This document shows, in pieces, positions 19,301 to 28,827 of a stretch of DNA of 64,000 nt. This DNA is from Tolypothrix tenuis PCC 7101 (GTDB lineage Bacteria; Cyanobacteriota; Cyanobacteriia; Cyanobacteriales; Nostocaceae). Under the pieces are notes generated by a model. That model searched no databases. It saw nothing but the letters and a program-made list of their open reading frames with translations, and was not told the origin of the DNA. The stretch spans positions 3,297,725 to 3,361,724 of the forward strand of contig NZ_AP018248.1 of the NCBI RefSeq assembly GCF_002368295.1. Reading direction: 5' to 3'. The position numbers were made by a program, and so were the translations under genes. The number at the start of each line of letters is the position of its first letter. Within the stretch, counting starts at the first letter, position 1.

Positions 19301-20632
19301 TTCTTTTAAGGCGGCTTCGATTTGTTTGCGTTCGCTAATGTCGGTGTGAGAACCCACCATCCGCATGACATTTCCGGCTTCATCCCAAAGCGCTTTTCCC
19401 CGATCCAGAATCCATTTATAACTTCCGTCCTTACATAGCATTCGATATTCGGTTATGTAAAAAGGAGTTTTTTTCGCAAAATGGTCATGAACAACCTGCG
19501 TTACATCTGGTAAATCCTCTGGATGCACTCGTTTTGACCATTCATCCAAATTATGAGAAATTTCGTGGTCTTGATACCCCAACATTTCTTTCCAGCGCAC
19601 AGAGAAAAAGACTTCATTGGTTTTGAGGTTCCAGTCCCAAATACCATCATTATTTCCTTGTAGTGCTAATTGCCAACGTTCTTCTTTTTCTTTGAGTATT
19701 GCTTTTGCTTGATTTTGCTCCAGAATTTTCAGCGCTAGTTCTTGATTGATGATTGCAATCTGACGATTGCTCAACATAGCAACTTGAGCAAAATAAACTA
19801 ATAAGCTCATTGCGCCAGCTAGCCATAAGCCAGCAAACAAAAGAATTTCTGGGATTGGCGAATGCAAGTTGGTTAATAAATCGGAGGTAGGATCAACCTT
19901 AATTCGCCAGTTCAACCCATAAAATTCTACCTTTTGTTCTGTTTGCCAAGACAATAGCTCTGGTAGTTGTAAATCGTGGCTGTAAATCAACTCCTGACCA
20001 TCAAATACCTTCAGTTTGTAACCTGATGGCAAATTGACAAATGATTCTAAAAAAGGTTGAATCTGCACAACAGCGACGATTAATCCCTCAAACTTATCTT
20101 CTTGAAAGATAGGTAGATATACAAAAAATCCTTTCTTACCAGGAGAGACATCGACAGTTTTCGTGAAAATAATTTGGCGGCGATCGCGAGCAGTTTTTAG
20201 TGCAGTTAGTTGTTGGGGTTGCTGACTAAGGTCGAGATTTTGTAGCGCTTCATTCCCAGCTAAAGGCACAATTCGCTGTACCCGAAATGCTGAATCTACC
20301 CATGCGATCGCTTGATACCCTGTAAAGTCATGCACATAGGCGGCTGCATCCACTTCCCATTCCTGTTGTGCAGCCACACCACCAATTTGCCAGTGCTTTC
20401 TCATCCGCTGCAATGCTTGAATGCGACTTTGTAGTTGGTTAGTCACTTGAGTTTGCACTGCGATCGCTTGCTGTTGAATCAGTTGCTCGACATTGTTTTT
20501 TTCTTGTGTTAATAATTTTTGCCAGAGTATAACAACCGCAACTGAGACCACAACACCAACTAACAATGACAGCAATGCTTGTTTGCTGTAACTTTTCACT
20601 GATTTTAACCAATGATATCCGTGCTGCCTCAT
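16328..20632 (-). CDS. membrane-bound hybrid histidine kinase (CHASE-like, 2 PAS, GAF, HisKA, 2 REC, HPt)
   Basis: 1434 residues. Two membrane segments (about 18-38 and 262-284) bracket an extracytoplasmic CHASE-type sensor. Then come PAS domains (about 315-440 and 441-562), a GAF domain (about 585-745), HisKA with H785 (MMSHEIRTPMNA), HATPase_c (about 890-1005), a first receiver (about 1023-1145, D1074) and a second receiver (about 1169-1285, D1219). It ends in an HPt domain (about 1320-1430, H1375 in IAHSLISASLTIGA). All relay residues are present, so a full His-Asp-His relay within one protein is possible. The signal is unknown and no output regulator is adjacent. The C-terminal codons run into heptamer repeats. 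Confidence 0.9.
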   Translation of the reverse strand: MRQHGYHWLKSVKSYSKQALLSLLVGVVVSVAVVILWQKLLTQEKNNVEQLIQQQAIAVQTQVTNQLQSRIQALQRMRKHWQIGGVAAQQEWEVDAAAYVHDFTGYQAIAWVDSAFRVQRIVPLAGNEALQNLDLSQQPQQLTALKTARDRRQIIFTKTVDVSPGKKGFFVYLPIFQEDKFEGLIVAVVQIQPFLESFVNLPSGYKLKVFDGQELIYSHDLQLPELLSWQTEQKVEFYGLNWRIKVDPTSDLLTNLHSPIPEILLFAGLWLAGAMSLLVYFAQVAMLSNRQIAIINQELALKILEQNQAKAILKEKEERWQLALQGNNDGIWDWNLKTNEVFFSVRWKEMLGYQDHEISHNLDEWSKRVHPEDLPDVTQVVHDHFAKKTPFYITEYRMLCKDGSYKWILDRGKALWDEAGNVMRMVGSHTDISERKQIEAALKESEGRFRIMADSAPVLLWVVDTEGNSTFFNQTWLNFTGCTLEEELKDGWAKGIHPDDLKNTFNTYWTAFNARQPFKMEYRLRRADGEYRWILDTGIPRFHTDGGFAGYIGSCVDISDVYNELRLRKLAEEALQKQLQHTLLLEKITQEIRHSLDSQEIFETAATQIGKVFVVDRCLIHSYMSEPIPQIPVVAEYVVPDYTSMLDMEIAIDDHPYIQQIIAQDRAIASPNVYTDPLIQASNLNCEATGLKSLLSVRTSYQGQPNGGISLYQYSHVRQWNQEEIELFEAVAAQLGIALAQAHLLEQETRQREELTLKNFALEQAKRQAEAANRAKSEFLAMMSHEIRTPMNAVIGLTGLLLDMKITPQQQEFLEIIRSSSDTLLAIINDILDFSKIESGKLDLERNAFKLDKCIEEALDLLAPQANAKGINLAYLMESHTPNTIMGDITRVRQTLINLLGNAVKFTEAGEVVVYVTAQQLISPQEYQIQFAVKDTGIGIPKDRMERLFKPFSQVDASMTRQYGGTGLGLAISKRLSEFMGGTMWVQSEVGVGSTFYFTIVAQAVSSSEKFELDIVQPNLSSKKLLIVDCNQTNRQIITLQASNWGMEVCAATSGWQALEYITSGEKFDLAILDMQLPQMNASTLAAKIHSLPGCQDLPLVLLSSVGELPNSEQPATSNFVGVLNKPIKRSHLLDLCIRIFAGQKTSVLPVQSSLPQVFDSKLSQQLPLSILLVEDIAFNQKVALKMLERLGYRADVVNNGLEALSALHRQAYDLVFMDVQMPEMDGLETTRQIRQECVVQSQPWIIAMTAHAMQGDKEECLSAGMNDYITKPIRAETLVQAFDNYKILHLSKINQYINNSEIQTFAQPETSSQTTLLPAIDNTTFQSLKELAIDDPDLLVEIIECYLDDTPQKLLAISQAVEQQDTLAIRQIAHSLISASLTIGAVIFAQLCRKIETIGIADSMDHAAHVVEQLKIEHQRVREALELERIGNG

Positions 20633-21215
20633 TAATTAATCATCCTCTGGAACATAGATGCTTGTTCACTGCAAGAAATATAGGGAATAGGTGAGAAGTA
20701 ATACTACTCGGTTGCAACTGATAATTTGATTTGGGCAAAGGTGAAAGAATTATGGTTAGAGGTATTTTATTGGCCTTTTTCCCATTAACCGATAAGTATT
20801 GAGCTAGGAGATGCTTCTGCTGATCAATTGGGTAATACCAACCTTTGGTGATTAAGAATGCTACAAAATATTAGCTCTCATCAGTTTTAGTTTTAATTAT
20901 GGAACTGGGTAATAGTAATCGTACAATTACGGAGTAAATACATATAGATGTAGTAAAGTTAAGGTTATCTCCCTATCTCAATAAGAGGTGGCTGTGTTAA
21001 TACTCATGACGGTTAGCAGTTTTAATAAAGTAGCGTTTTAACCAGATATTGGCTAAAAATGATTTTCCAATCACCAATAATTGCAGTGGTATTTCCTTAT
21101 TTGATAGCAAGTATCCTGTCAATATTGCTACGTACAAGGAAATCTTACGGCAACTTTTACAACAGATAAATTAGGAACTCAATATTTATATATAAATATT
21201 TAGAAATTGATAAAT
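20633..21215. other. intergenic region with a MITE copy
   Basis: Apart from the MITE-like element at 20699-20801, the sequence is AT-rich with no gene. It separates divergent genes and so must hold both promoters; no operator or RNA motif was recognised. Confidence 0.5.
20699..20801 (-). mobile_element. MITE-like element, copy 2 (103 bp, degenerate)
   Basis: Starts TAATACTACTCGGTTG and ends AACCGATAAGTATTG, the same termini and orientation as the copy at 57383-57508, with an internal deletion and many substitutions. A target duplication is not clear (5 of 10 flanking bases agree), which fits an older insertion. Confidence 0.6.
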
Positions 21216-22427
21216 ATGTGGCTAGAAACTTTATTTTTAACAACAAGTTTGCTGTTACCAAATGAATCGTTAGCGACAACGAATCAGCAAAACTTATCAT
21301 TAGTGGTACAAGCACAGTTACCTAAACAGGCGATTATGCCAAAAGCTGCTTTAGAAAGACTTTTAACTACTGAGCCTGTCAAAGCTGAATGGTTTACTTC
21401 TGAGTTTGTAGCTCAAGTACCGATAGCTCAAATTCAACAAGTTATTGCCAGCTTGAAACAGGGATTAGGCAATTATCAAAGAGTGGAAGAAGAAGGAAAA
21501 AACTACAAAGTTGTATTTGCGCGCGGTTATGTATCAGCACAAATTGCGCTAGATGGCAATGGTAAAATTGCCATGCTCTTTTTTCAACCACCCTCTAAGA
21601 GTTTAGAGGAAACAATGGCAGAATTTAAAACTTTCCCTGGAAAAGTCAGCTTTCTGGTTCTCGAAGGTAAATTAGAACGAGCAGCCTTAAATGCTACCAC
21701 ACCGCTAGCAGTGGGTTCCGCGTTTAAATTAGCAGTGCTACAAACCCTAAAATCTCAAATTGCTACAGGTAAGCGATCGTGGCGAGATGTGGTGGAGTTA
21801 CAACCAGCTTGGAAGAGTTTACCATCAGGAATTTTGCAAACCTGGCCCGATCGCTCTCTTCTAACTTTACAGACTTTAGCGGCATTGATGATTTCTCAAA
21901 GTGACAATACGGCTACCGATAGCTTAATTAACATTTTGGGACGACAGGCTATTGAATCGCTCACACCCCACAACCGTCCTTTGTTGACAACGCGTGAGTT
22001 ATTTTTGCTGAAAAGCGCGAGAAATCAAGAGTTATTAAAACGTTACCGCAGTAGCAATGAAGCTCAAAAACGCGCAATCTTACAATCACTAGCGTCACAA
22101 CCTATACCTAAAGTCAGTGAATTTGAGGCAAATAAACCCATCCTGGACGTTGAATGGTTTTTTACAGCTAAAGAACTCTGTGAACTGATGACACAAGTTA
22201 CCGATTTACCTTTAATGAGCATCAATCCGGGAGTTGCTAAAGCCGAAGATTGGGAAAGAGTAGCATTTAAAGGTGGCTCAGAACCAGGAGTTTTAAATCT
22301 CACAACTTGGTTAAAAGCCAAAAACGGTAAGCAATATTGTGTGGCTGCTACCTGGAACAATAACGCACCCTTAGAAGAATCTCGCTTTTTTAATTTATAT
22401 AGTAGTGCGATCGCAGGACTAAAGTAA
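21216..22427 (+). CDS. serine beta-lactamase-fold hydrolase (class A-like)
   Basis: 403 residues from ATG 21216 (a TTG three codons earlier is a weaker choice). An N-terminal signal peptide-like stretch (MWLETLFLTTSLLLPNESLA) predicts export. Residues about 45-145 form an extra N-terminal domain, followed by a class A beta-lactamase-like core with S168-AF-K171, SDN (229-231) and KGG (352-354). Cyanobacterial proteins of this kind are more often cell-wall or unknown hydrolases than antibiotic-resistance enzymes; no omega-loop ExxLN is evident. Downstream a weak hairpin with AGACAAT/ATTGTCT arms overlaps the stop region. It stands alone. Confidence 0.85.
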   Translation: MWLETLFLTTSLLLPNESLATTNQQNLSLVVQAQLPKQAIMPKAALERLLTTEPVKAEWFTSEFVAQVPIAQIQQVIASLKQGLGNYQRVEEEGKNYKVVFARGYVSAQIALDGNGKIAMLFFQPPSKSLEETMAEFKTFPGKVSFLVLEGKLERAALNATTPLAVGSAFKLAVLQTLKSQIATGKRSWRDVVELQPAWKSLPSGILQTWPDRSLLTLQTLAALMISQSDNTATDSLINILGRQAIESLTPHNRPLLTTRELFLLKSARNQELLKRYRSSNEAQKRAILQSLASQPIPKVSEFEANKPILDVEWFFTAKELCELMTQVTDLPLMSINPGVAKAEDWERVAFKGGSEPGVLNLTTWLKAKNGKQYCVAATWNNNAPLEESRFFNLYSSAIAGLK

Positions 22428-22480
22428 GACAATTTTAGATTTTGGATTGTCTAAGAATCCGATTTTATTTCTGAATGTAG

Positions 22481-22520
22481 CGTGCATTAGGTGTAGCCGT
22501 AACGCACGAAAAGCTGTAAT
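22481..22520. repeat. GCGTTACG-type dispersed palindromic repeat
   Basis: GTAGCGTGCATTAGG and CCGTAACGCACGAA arms, of the same family as the element at 40943-41049 and the fragments at 3.6, 3.86 and 56.67 kb. Confidence 0.5.
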
Positions 22521-22639
22521 ACATCACATCATAAAAATAGTAGGGAATTTAATTATTTATAATTGGGACATCATAAAGTAAAACCTAAAATTAAACCTTA
22601 ATATTTCCCAACTCATTTTATGATGTCATGTAATTATCA

Positions 22640-22894
22640 TTAATCACTATCGTGATTTGCAGGTGCTTTAACTTGTAAATTATCACCCTGCTTTTTAACT
22701 GAAAAATCAGTTTCATTTTTGCTATTTTGAGCAAGACCAGCCGCACCAGCAATTGCTGTGCTTGCAAGTCCCAAACCAGCAGACTTATCGTTACCGTTGG
22801 ATGAAACTAAAACAGTTACACCAATCACAGCGCCAACAGTAGCCATAAATATAGGAGTTATAGCCCGAATTAATTCTGGGGTAACATCTTTCAT
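22640..22894 (-). CDS. small membrane protein of unknown function
   Basis: 84 residues. One hydrophobic segment (about 10-31, AITPIFMATVGAVIGVTVLV), then a Gly/Ala-rich stretch that may be a second weak segment (GLGLASTAIAGAAGL), and a polar tail ending NHDSD. Similar short proteins occur in filamentous cyanobacteria without known roles. The ATG at 22894 follows AAGATG without a strong ribosome-binding site. Confidence 0.6.
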   Translation of the reverse strand: MKDVTPELIRAITPIFMATVGAVIGVTVLVSSNGNDKSAGLGLASTAIAGAAGLAQNSKNETDFSVKKQGDNLQVKAPANHDSD

Positions 22895-23006
22895 AGAGGT
22901 TTTATATGGGGTTAGTTGCTATCTAAATGTAGATACCCGCTATACAATTCAGATTCCAGAATTCATCTCATATTTTTTGAGATAGCAAAATCACAACTAA
23001 TCTACT

Positions 23007-23132
23007 CAATACTTGTCGGTTAAGGAAAAAAATGTGAATGAGAAAAGGGAAAGAAAAAACCTTTCACCCTTAACCTTTAACCTTTTTCCCAAAACCAATT
23101 TTGATTTCAAAACGCTTAAGTGAGTAGTATTG
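23007..23132 (+). mobile_element. MITE-like element, copy 3 (126 bp)
   Basis: Begins CAATACTTGTCGGTTAAGG and ends GAGTAGTATTG, with the same purine and pyrimidine inner arms as copy 1. The 10 bases before (CTAATCTACT) and after (CTACCCGACT) agree at 7 positions, compatible with an aged target duplication. It ends nine bases past the stop of the downstream protease-like gene. Confidence 0.7.
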
Positions 23133-23140
23133 CTACCCGA

Positions 23141-24082
23141 CTAAATTTGACCAGATGCTAACTTTTGCAACCAATGTTGAGCTTCTGCATACAACTTAAA
23201 CTTGCTTTCATCAGCACGAAACTCTGAAGTATGAACCATCCTTCTGCCATTCACCCATTTTGTACCGTGGTGTTTGTGTAGTAACTCGTGAAATAACACA
23301 AATTCAATTACAAATTCCGGTATATTGCCATCATCCAGAGTTAAACTCATCACGACTCTATCTCTAGCTGGCTCATAATGTCCGAATTTACGGTAAGTAT
23401 TAATTTTGCTCCATGCTAGACGTGGTTTTGCAAGATTAGCAGCGAAATATTCTTGATTGATTTTGTCAAACAAATTATTTAAGTTATAAAAACTCCCTTG
23501 AGGATTTTCTGCGATGACTTCGGCGATTAAATCTAGTGTGAGCAGAACGCTACTATATTCTTCTGAGCTAGCAAAAGACCGAATCAGTTTTGTAGTCTCT
23601 TGATTTTTGCCCACAATTATAGATTTTACTACCGCTTCTAAAACTGCATCTGATGCATTGATAAATCCTTCGCTAATTGTAATATGAGTAAAATTATGAG
23701 ATTTTTTACCTTTATATAATCCTGCTAAATTAGTTAATTCTACTTTTAACTCTATAGATTCTTGTTTATCTTTTGGCAAGATTTCTTGAGCTATTTGTCG
23801 CAGACGATAAGTACTATTAATGTGCAATTGTAAATTATATTCATCCGCTAAAAACTTGAGCCAGGAGTAAATCTGACGTGATGAACTAGCCAGATTAGCT
23901 GGTGTTGCTTGTTGAACAGTACAGATTTCTTCAATTCTGGTAACTGTTCTCGCAAAAATTTGAGTGAGTTTGTTAATTTCAGCAGAGTTTGGTGTATCAG
24001 TTGCAGCTAAATTAAAAATATTCTGTAAGATACTATTTTGTTGTGCTTTGATATTTTTGAGGCTAATAATTTTAATTGTCAT
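23141..24082 (-). CDS. SprT-like putative zinc metallopeptidase
   Basis: 313 residues. The C-terminal half (about 200-300) has the SprT-like pattern: EYFAANLAKPRLAWSK, a beta hairpin with RKFGHYEPARDRVVMS, and the zinc motif HELLH (265-269) followed by RR..HTSEFRADE, with H284 a possible third ligand. The N-terminal 190 residues are helical and unrecognised. SprT-family proteases act on DNA-protein crosslinks in eukaryotes, but bacterial members are little studied. It is encoded alone on the minus strand between two giant kinases. Confidence 0.75.
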   Translation of the reverse strand: MTIKIISLKNIKAQQNSILQNIFNLAATDTPNSAEINKLTQIFARTVTRIEEICTVQQATPANLASSSRQIYSWLKFLADEYNLQLHINSTYRLRQIAQEILPKDKQESIELKVELTNLAGLYKGKKSHNFTHITISEGFINASDAVLEAVVKSIIVGKNQETTKLIRSFASSEEYSSVLLTLDLIAEVIAENPQGSFYNLNNLFDKINQEYFAANLAKPRLAWSKINTYRKFGHYEPARDRVVMSLTLDDGNIPEFVIEFVLFHELLHKHHGTKWVNGRRMVHTSEFRADESKFKLYAEAQHWLQKLASGQI

Positions 24083-24142
24083 TTGTTATTTGTCATTGGT
24101 TAAGGGTCAAGTGTCAAATGTCAAGGGTCAAAAGTTATTTAT

Positions 24143-24198
24143 CTCAATTCCCATTACCCATTACCCATTACCCATTACCCATTACCCATTACCCAATC
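24143..24198. repeat. TTACCCA heptamer array
   Basis: About seven near-perfect head-to-tail copies of CATTACC between the protease-like gene and the stop of the next giant kinase. Confidence 0.8.
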
Positions 24199-24199
24199 C

Positions 24200-27100
24200 C
24201 TAATACCTACCCAGTAAACTTGTAATTACACTAATCAGCTCATCCGGCTCAACGGGTTTAGATAGATGCTTTTGAAAGCCTGCTAAGAGTGCTTGTTGTT
24301 GATTGAGTTCTCCTGCATAGGCTGTTAAAGCGATCGCAGGAATAGGTTTTGCTTTTTCTGTTGGCAATGCTTTAATCTGACGCATTAACATATAACCATC
24401 CATTTCTGGCATTCCAATGTCGCTAAGTAATATATCTGGCTGTGATTGTACTAATGCTTGCATTGCTGCTGCTGCTGATGCTACTGCAGTCACATTTGCA
24501 CCACTCTGTTCTAGTACAAAGCTATAGAATTCACGGGTATCGGGATCATCGTCCACAACTAAAATGTTAATTCCCGCCAACACTGCTGTATCAGCAGCCA
24601 GGTTAGCTGTTTCACTTTCACCCTTCAGCCTTCCACCTTCATCCTGCAAAAGTGGTAGCCTCACCGTGAATGTCGCACCTTGTCCTTCACCTGGACTTTC
24701 AGCGCTGACGGTTCCGCCATGTAGTTCTACTAGATGGCGCACGATCGCTAATCCTAAACCCAAGCCGCCAAACTTGCGAGTTGTGGTACTGTCGGCTTGG
24801 CAGAAATATTCAAACACATAAGGTAGGAAACTAGAACTAATACCTTTGCCTGTATCGCTCACGGTAATTTGCGCTTGAGCGTCAATATAATCTAGGCTGA
24901 TATTTATTTTTCCTCGCTCTGGAGTAAATTTAACGGCATTAGATAATAAATTCCAAACTATTTGCTGTAAACGGCTAGAATCACCCAAAACTAAGCCTAA
25001 AGAGGCATCTAACATAGTATTAATTTGAATATTTTTGGCTACGGCTGCTAGGCGTACTGTTTCCATTGCTGCCTCAATCACAGATACTAAGTCAACAGCC
25101 GCCATGTTGAGATTAAGCTTACCGCGTAGGATACGGGAGACATCTAGTAAATCGTCAATTAGTTGCACTTGTAATTGAGCATTACGTTCAATTGTCGCCA
25201 AGGCTTTCTGCTGACTGGCTGGGTCAAAGTTATTGGTCTGTAAAAGCCTTGACCAACCGAGAATGGGATTTAGAGGCGATCGCAATTCATGGGATAACAC
25301 CGCCAGAAACTCATCTTTAATGCGGTTGGCTTTTTCGGCTTCAGATCTTGCGGCTTGTTCTAGTTTCAAAAGGCGATCGCGTTCGGTTTCTGCTGCTTTG
25401 CGTTCGGTAATATCAATGACTGAGCCAATGTAACCAAGAAACTCACCATCCCAGCTTAACCAAGGAGTCGCTGCATCAATTACCCAGCGATATTCACCAT
25501 CCTTGCGCCGCAAGCGGTACTCTATCCGAAATGCCTCATGGCGTTGATTAGCCGCTAAGAAAGCATTTTTGGCTGACTCGAAATCTTCTGGATGCACAGC
25601 ATCTAACCACCCTAAACCTAGACCTGTTTCCTCAGTTTGTCCGGTGAAATTGTACCAGCTTTGGCTCAGGTAAGTACAACAGCCTGTGGGGTCAGTTACC
25701 CAAACCATCACTGGGGCGTTGTCAGCCATATTTCGGAATCGCTGCTCACTCTCTCGCAGTGCTGCTTCTGCTTGTTTTTGCTCGCTAATGTCTGTGACAA
25801 AAACACTGACACCATCAGCAAAGGGATAAATCCGATTTTCCAACCAGCGCCGCCAAGCAGGGTAATAATACTCAAATCTTACTACCTGCTGTTGGGCAAA
25901 GGCGTGATGAACTTGGGTATAAAATTCACTGTCAATTACATCGGGATATAGTTCCCAAATCACTTTACCGAGCAGTTCTTCTTTGGACTTGCCCACAAAT
26001 ACGGTTACTTGATCGTTCACAAAGCTGTAGCGCCACTCCCGATCTAGGACGTAAAACTGGTCTTTGATACCTGCTAGCACAGTTTCTAGGTGAGCTGTTG
26101 CCACCTCTGCTTCCAGCCTTAGCCCTTGCTCCCGTTGCATGGCTTCGTCCCGCAGCCGGGCTAGTTTTAAAGCAGCTTCCACCCGCGCCAATAATTCACG
26201 GGCAGAGAAAGGCTTAATCAGGTAATCATCAGCACCCGCTTCTAAACCCTCCACCCGTGCTTCTTCCCCCGCCCGTGCTGACAGTAGAATAATTGGTACA
26301 TTTTTTGTCTGTGGCTCATTGCGTAGCGCTTGTAATAGTCCAAAGCCATCTAGACCTGGCATCATCACATCCGTCAGGATTAAATCTGGTACGCGTCTTT
26401 GAGCCGCAGACAAAGCCGCTAAACCATCCGCTACTGCTTCCACTTCATACTGCTGATTCAACAACCGCTTCACATAATCGCGCATATCAGCATTATCATC
26501 AGCCAAGAGAATCCGGGCAGAGGGAGCAGAGGAAGCAGAGGGGGCAGAGGGGGAAACTACTCCCTCATCTTCGACTATGGGTAGCCAACGTAGGGCTTCT
26601 TCTAGGTAAGAAGTGGCATTTAAGGCGGTGGAAGCTAGGGTGCGAGGAGCGCTGATGCGGTCTGGTGGTAAATGAGCTGACTCTGTAGGAATGGACACCG
26701 TAAAGCAGCTACCTTGTCCGAAAACACTAGTAACTTGGACATTTCCCCCATGCATTTGCACCAATTCTCTCACTAGTGATAAGCCAATTCCTGAGCCTTC
26801 AAAGGTGCGCCCTTGCGCGCCTTTAACGCGGTGAAAGCGTTCAAATAAATGGGAAATTTCTTCGCTGGGGATACCAATCCCGGTGTCTTTAACTTGCAAC
26901 TCTACAGAGTCGTTTAGCCAGTGTAAGCTAACGGTGATTTCTCCGGTAAATGTAAACTTAAAGGCATTGGAAATCAGATTGAGGACAATTTTCTCCCACA
27001 TATCCCGATCCACATACACTGGTGCTGGTAAGGGAGGACAATTAACGACTAACTGCATATCTGCTCGTTCAATCGCGGAACGAAATACACTGGCTAATTC

Positions 27101-28465
27101 GGCGGTAAAACTCGCCAGGTCGATGGGTTCGTAGGAAGCTTGGACTCTTCCAGCTTCAATGCGGGAAAAATCTAGCAAAGTGTTGACCAATTTCAATAGC
27201 CGCAGTCCATTGCGTTGCACCATTTCTAACTGTTCGCGTTCCTTAGCTGCAAGCAAGCTAGCAGCGTTATTTAAGGTTTCCTCTAGCGGCCCTAACATCA
27301 GGGTGAGTGGAGTGCGAAATTCGTGACTGACGTTGCTAAAAAAAACTGTTTTGGCGCGATCTAATTCTGCTAAAGCTTCCGCCCGTTTGCGTTCTTCTTC
27401 ATAAGCTTGGGCGTTAGCAATGCTGGCGGCAATTTGGGCAGCTACCAGTTCGATAAACCCTTGATAGTTATTGTCAAATAACCGAAACGGATTTAAACCG
27501 ACAATTAATATCCCAGCTTTTCCCGTTTGTCCTGATGGGGCGATGGGTACAGCTACTGCTTGATGTGGCGGTTGTGGCCAAGCACCTGTAGGGAGGTTGA
27601 CAAAATGCAAAGGTAAATCATCAATTAAGCATGGTTTATGGGTTCTCAGAACTTCCGCAAACGGCCATACTGCATCATCAATAGCAGCAGTTTCGGGAAC
27701 GGCTAGATGATCCCGCCCAATCCCAGAAGTTCCCGCGAGAAACACGCGCTGTTGTTCTGGATCTACCAGATAAATCATCGCCAAGGGTAGATCGTAAGGG
27801 TTCGTTGCTAAACAACTTGCACTGAGAGAACAGGCTTCATCGAATGTCCGTGCATCTACAGTCCGCGCCGCTAATTCCCGTAATAGTGCTAACTGACGTT
27901 CACTAATGATGCGTTGTGTATCGTCTGTGTTAGCGCAGATAATGCCGCCTGTTCCGCCTTGATCGTTGGGAACTGGGCTATAAGAAAAGGTATAATATGT
28001 TTCTTCTGGGTAGCCATTGCGCTCCATAATTAGTAGTAGCGCTTCGTCGTAAGTCCCCTCATTATTTAGCATAGCTGATTCAGCTCTGGGGCCTACCTGA
28101 TCCCAAATCTCTCGCCATACATAAGCAGCCGGCTGTCCCAATACTTCTGGATGTTTACCACCCAGAATGGCTTTGTAGGCATCATTATAAAGATTAATTA
28201 ATTCCTCGCCCCACCAAACAAACATGGCTTGGCGAGAAGTAAGCATAATTCTGACGGCTGTTTTCAGGCTTTGCGGCCATTGTTCTGTAGGGCCAAGGGA
28301 AGTTTGCGACCAATCCTTTGCTCGCATCCGCGCCCCCATTTCACCTCCGCCCAGCAGAAAGTTAACATCTGCACTGCTGGCTGACGACAACTTATTTTTT
28401 ACACCTCCATCCTGATTAGCCATACAAATAAAGCCTACTCCTATTTGGGAAAATACATTATCCAC
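24200..28465 (-). CDS. hybrid histidine kinase with two complete kinase cores
   Basis: 1421 residues, soluble. Order: PAS-like domain (about 45-190), GAF (about 200-355), first HisKA with H381 (SNVSHEFRTPLT) and HATPase_c (about 480-595), receiver (about 650-770, D699), two PAS domains (about 785-900 and 905-1025), second HisKA with H1059 (VLSHELRSPLNP) and HATPase_c (about 1160-1275), and a C-terminal receiver (about 1298-1420, D1349). Having two full transmitter cores in one chain is unusual; both appear intact. Met15 (28423) is an alternative start. An Ala/Ser/Pro-rich linker (about 638-650) reflects a short repeat in the DNA. No partner regulator is adjacent. Confidence 0.9.
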   Translation of the reverse strand: MDNVFSQIGVGFICMANQDGGVKNKLSSASSADVNFLLGGGEMGARMRAKDWSQTSLGPTEQWPQSLKTAVRIMLTSRQAMFVWWGEELINLYNDAYKAILGGKHPEVLGQPAAYVWREIWDQVGPRAESAMLNNEGTYDEALLLIMERNGYPEETYYTFSYSPVPNDQGGTGGIICANTDDTQRIISERQLALLRELAARTVDARTFDEACSLSASCLATNPYDLPLAMIYLVDPEQQRVFLAGTSGIGRDHLAVPETAAIDDAVWPFAEVLRTHKPCLIDDLPLHFVNLPTGAWPQPPHQAVAVPIAPSGQTGKAGILIVGLNPFRLFDNNYQGFIELVAAQIAASIANAQAYEEERKRAEALAELDRAKTVFFSNVSHEFRTPLTLMLGPLEETLNNAASLLAAKEREQLEMVQRNGLRLLKLVNTLLDFSRIEAGRVQASYEPIDLASFTAELASVFRSAIERADMQLVVNCPPLPAPVYVDRDMWEKIVLNLISNAFKFTFTGEITVSLHWLNDSVELQVKDTGIGIPSEEISHLFERFHRVKGAQGRTFEGSGIGLSLVRELVQMHGGNVQVTSVFGQGSCFTVSIPTESAHLPPDRISAPRTLASTALNATSYLEEALRWLPIVEDEGVVSPSAPSASSAPSARILLADDNADMRDYVKRLLNQQYEVEAVADGLAALSAAQRRVPDLILTDVMMPGLDGFGLLQALRNEPQTKNVPIILLSARAGEEARVEGLEAGADDYLIKPFSARELLARVEAALKLARLRDEAMQREQGLRLEAEVATAHLETVLAGIKDQFYVLDREWRYSFVNDQVTVFVGKSKEELLGKVIWELYPDVIDSEFYTQVHHAFAQQQVVRFEYYYPAWRRWLENRIYPFADGVSVFVTDISEQKQAEAALRESEQRFRNMADNAPVMVWVTDPTGCCTYLSQSWYNFTGQTEETGLGLGWLDAVHPEDFESAKNAFLAANQRHEAFRIEYRLRRKDGEYRWVIDAATPWLSWDGEFLGYIGSVIDITERKAAETERDRLLKLEQAARSEAEKANRIKDEFLAVLSHELRSPLNPILGWSRLLQTNNFDPASQQKALATIERNAQLQVQLIDDLLDVSRILRGKLNLNMAAVDLVSVIEAAMETVRLAAVAKNIQINTMLDASLGLVLGDSSRLQQIVWNLLSNAVKFTPERGKINISLDYIDAQAQITVSDTGKGISSSFLPYVFEYFCQADSTTTRKFGGLGLGLAIVRHLVELHGGTVSAESPGEGQGATFTVRLPLLQDEGGRLKGESETANLAADTAVLAGINILVVDDDPDTREFYSFVLEQSGANVTAVASAAAAMQALVQSQPDILLSDIGMPEMDGYMLMRQIKALPTEKAKPIPAIALTAYAGELNQQQALLAGFQKHLSKPVEPDELISVITSLLGRY

Positions 28466-28827
28466 AGGAATTGACCACGTTCACCTCATTGATTGAGTAG
28501 GCTATCAATTCGTTGCATTGCTCATTTAGAAGGTGTAACGCGTCGATTTTCCTTCATAATGCAATATATACTAATTTTTTCTGTAGATTAGGTCTTTTGC
28601 GATCAGCCTACAGATAGAGATGTTGTGCTTTGCTGTCATGGCAAGGTAGAGATGCAATTAATCACATTTCTACAAGCGCGAGATAGGGGAAAAAATGTTG
28701 GGTTGAGTCCAGAAATGAGAATGATCAGTTGGATGTGATTTGACGATGCTGAATTGCTCATGGGGAAGAGAAAATAGAGGGATGAGGGAGAAATAATTGA
28801 TAATCAACCCTCAACCGCAAACAGCAA
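28466..28827. other. divergent promoter region, no gene seen
   Basis: It separates the giant kinase from the FecCD-type permease. A stretch GAGAATGATCAG at about 28717-28728 has a passing likeness to half a Fur box, but the second half does not match; no other motif was recognised. Confidence 0.45.

Noticed and set aside
28712..28730. Fur-box-like sequence GAAATGAGAATGATCAG upstream of the FecCD-type permease
   Set aside because: Only one half fits the 7-1-7 Fur pattern; the other half does not, so it is not listed as an operator.
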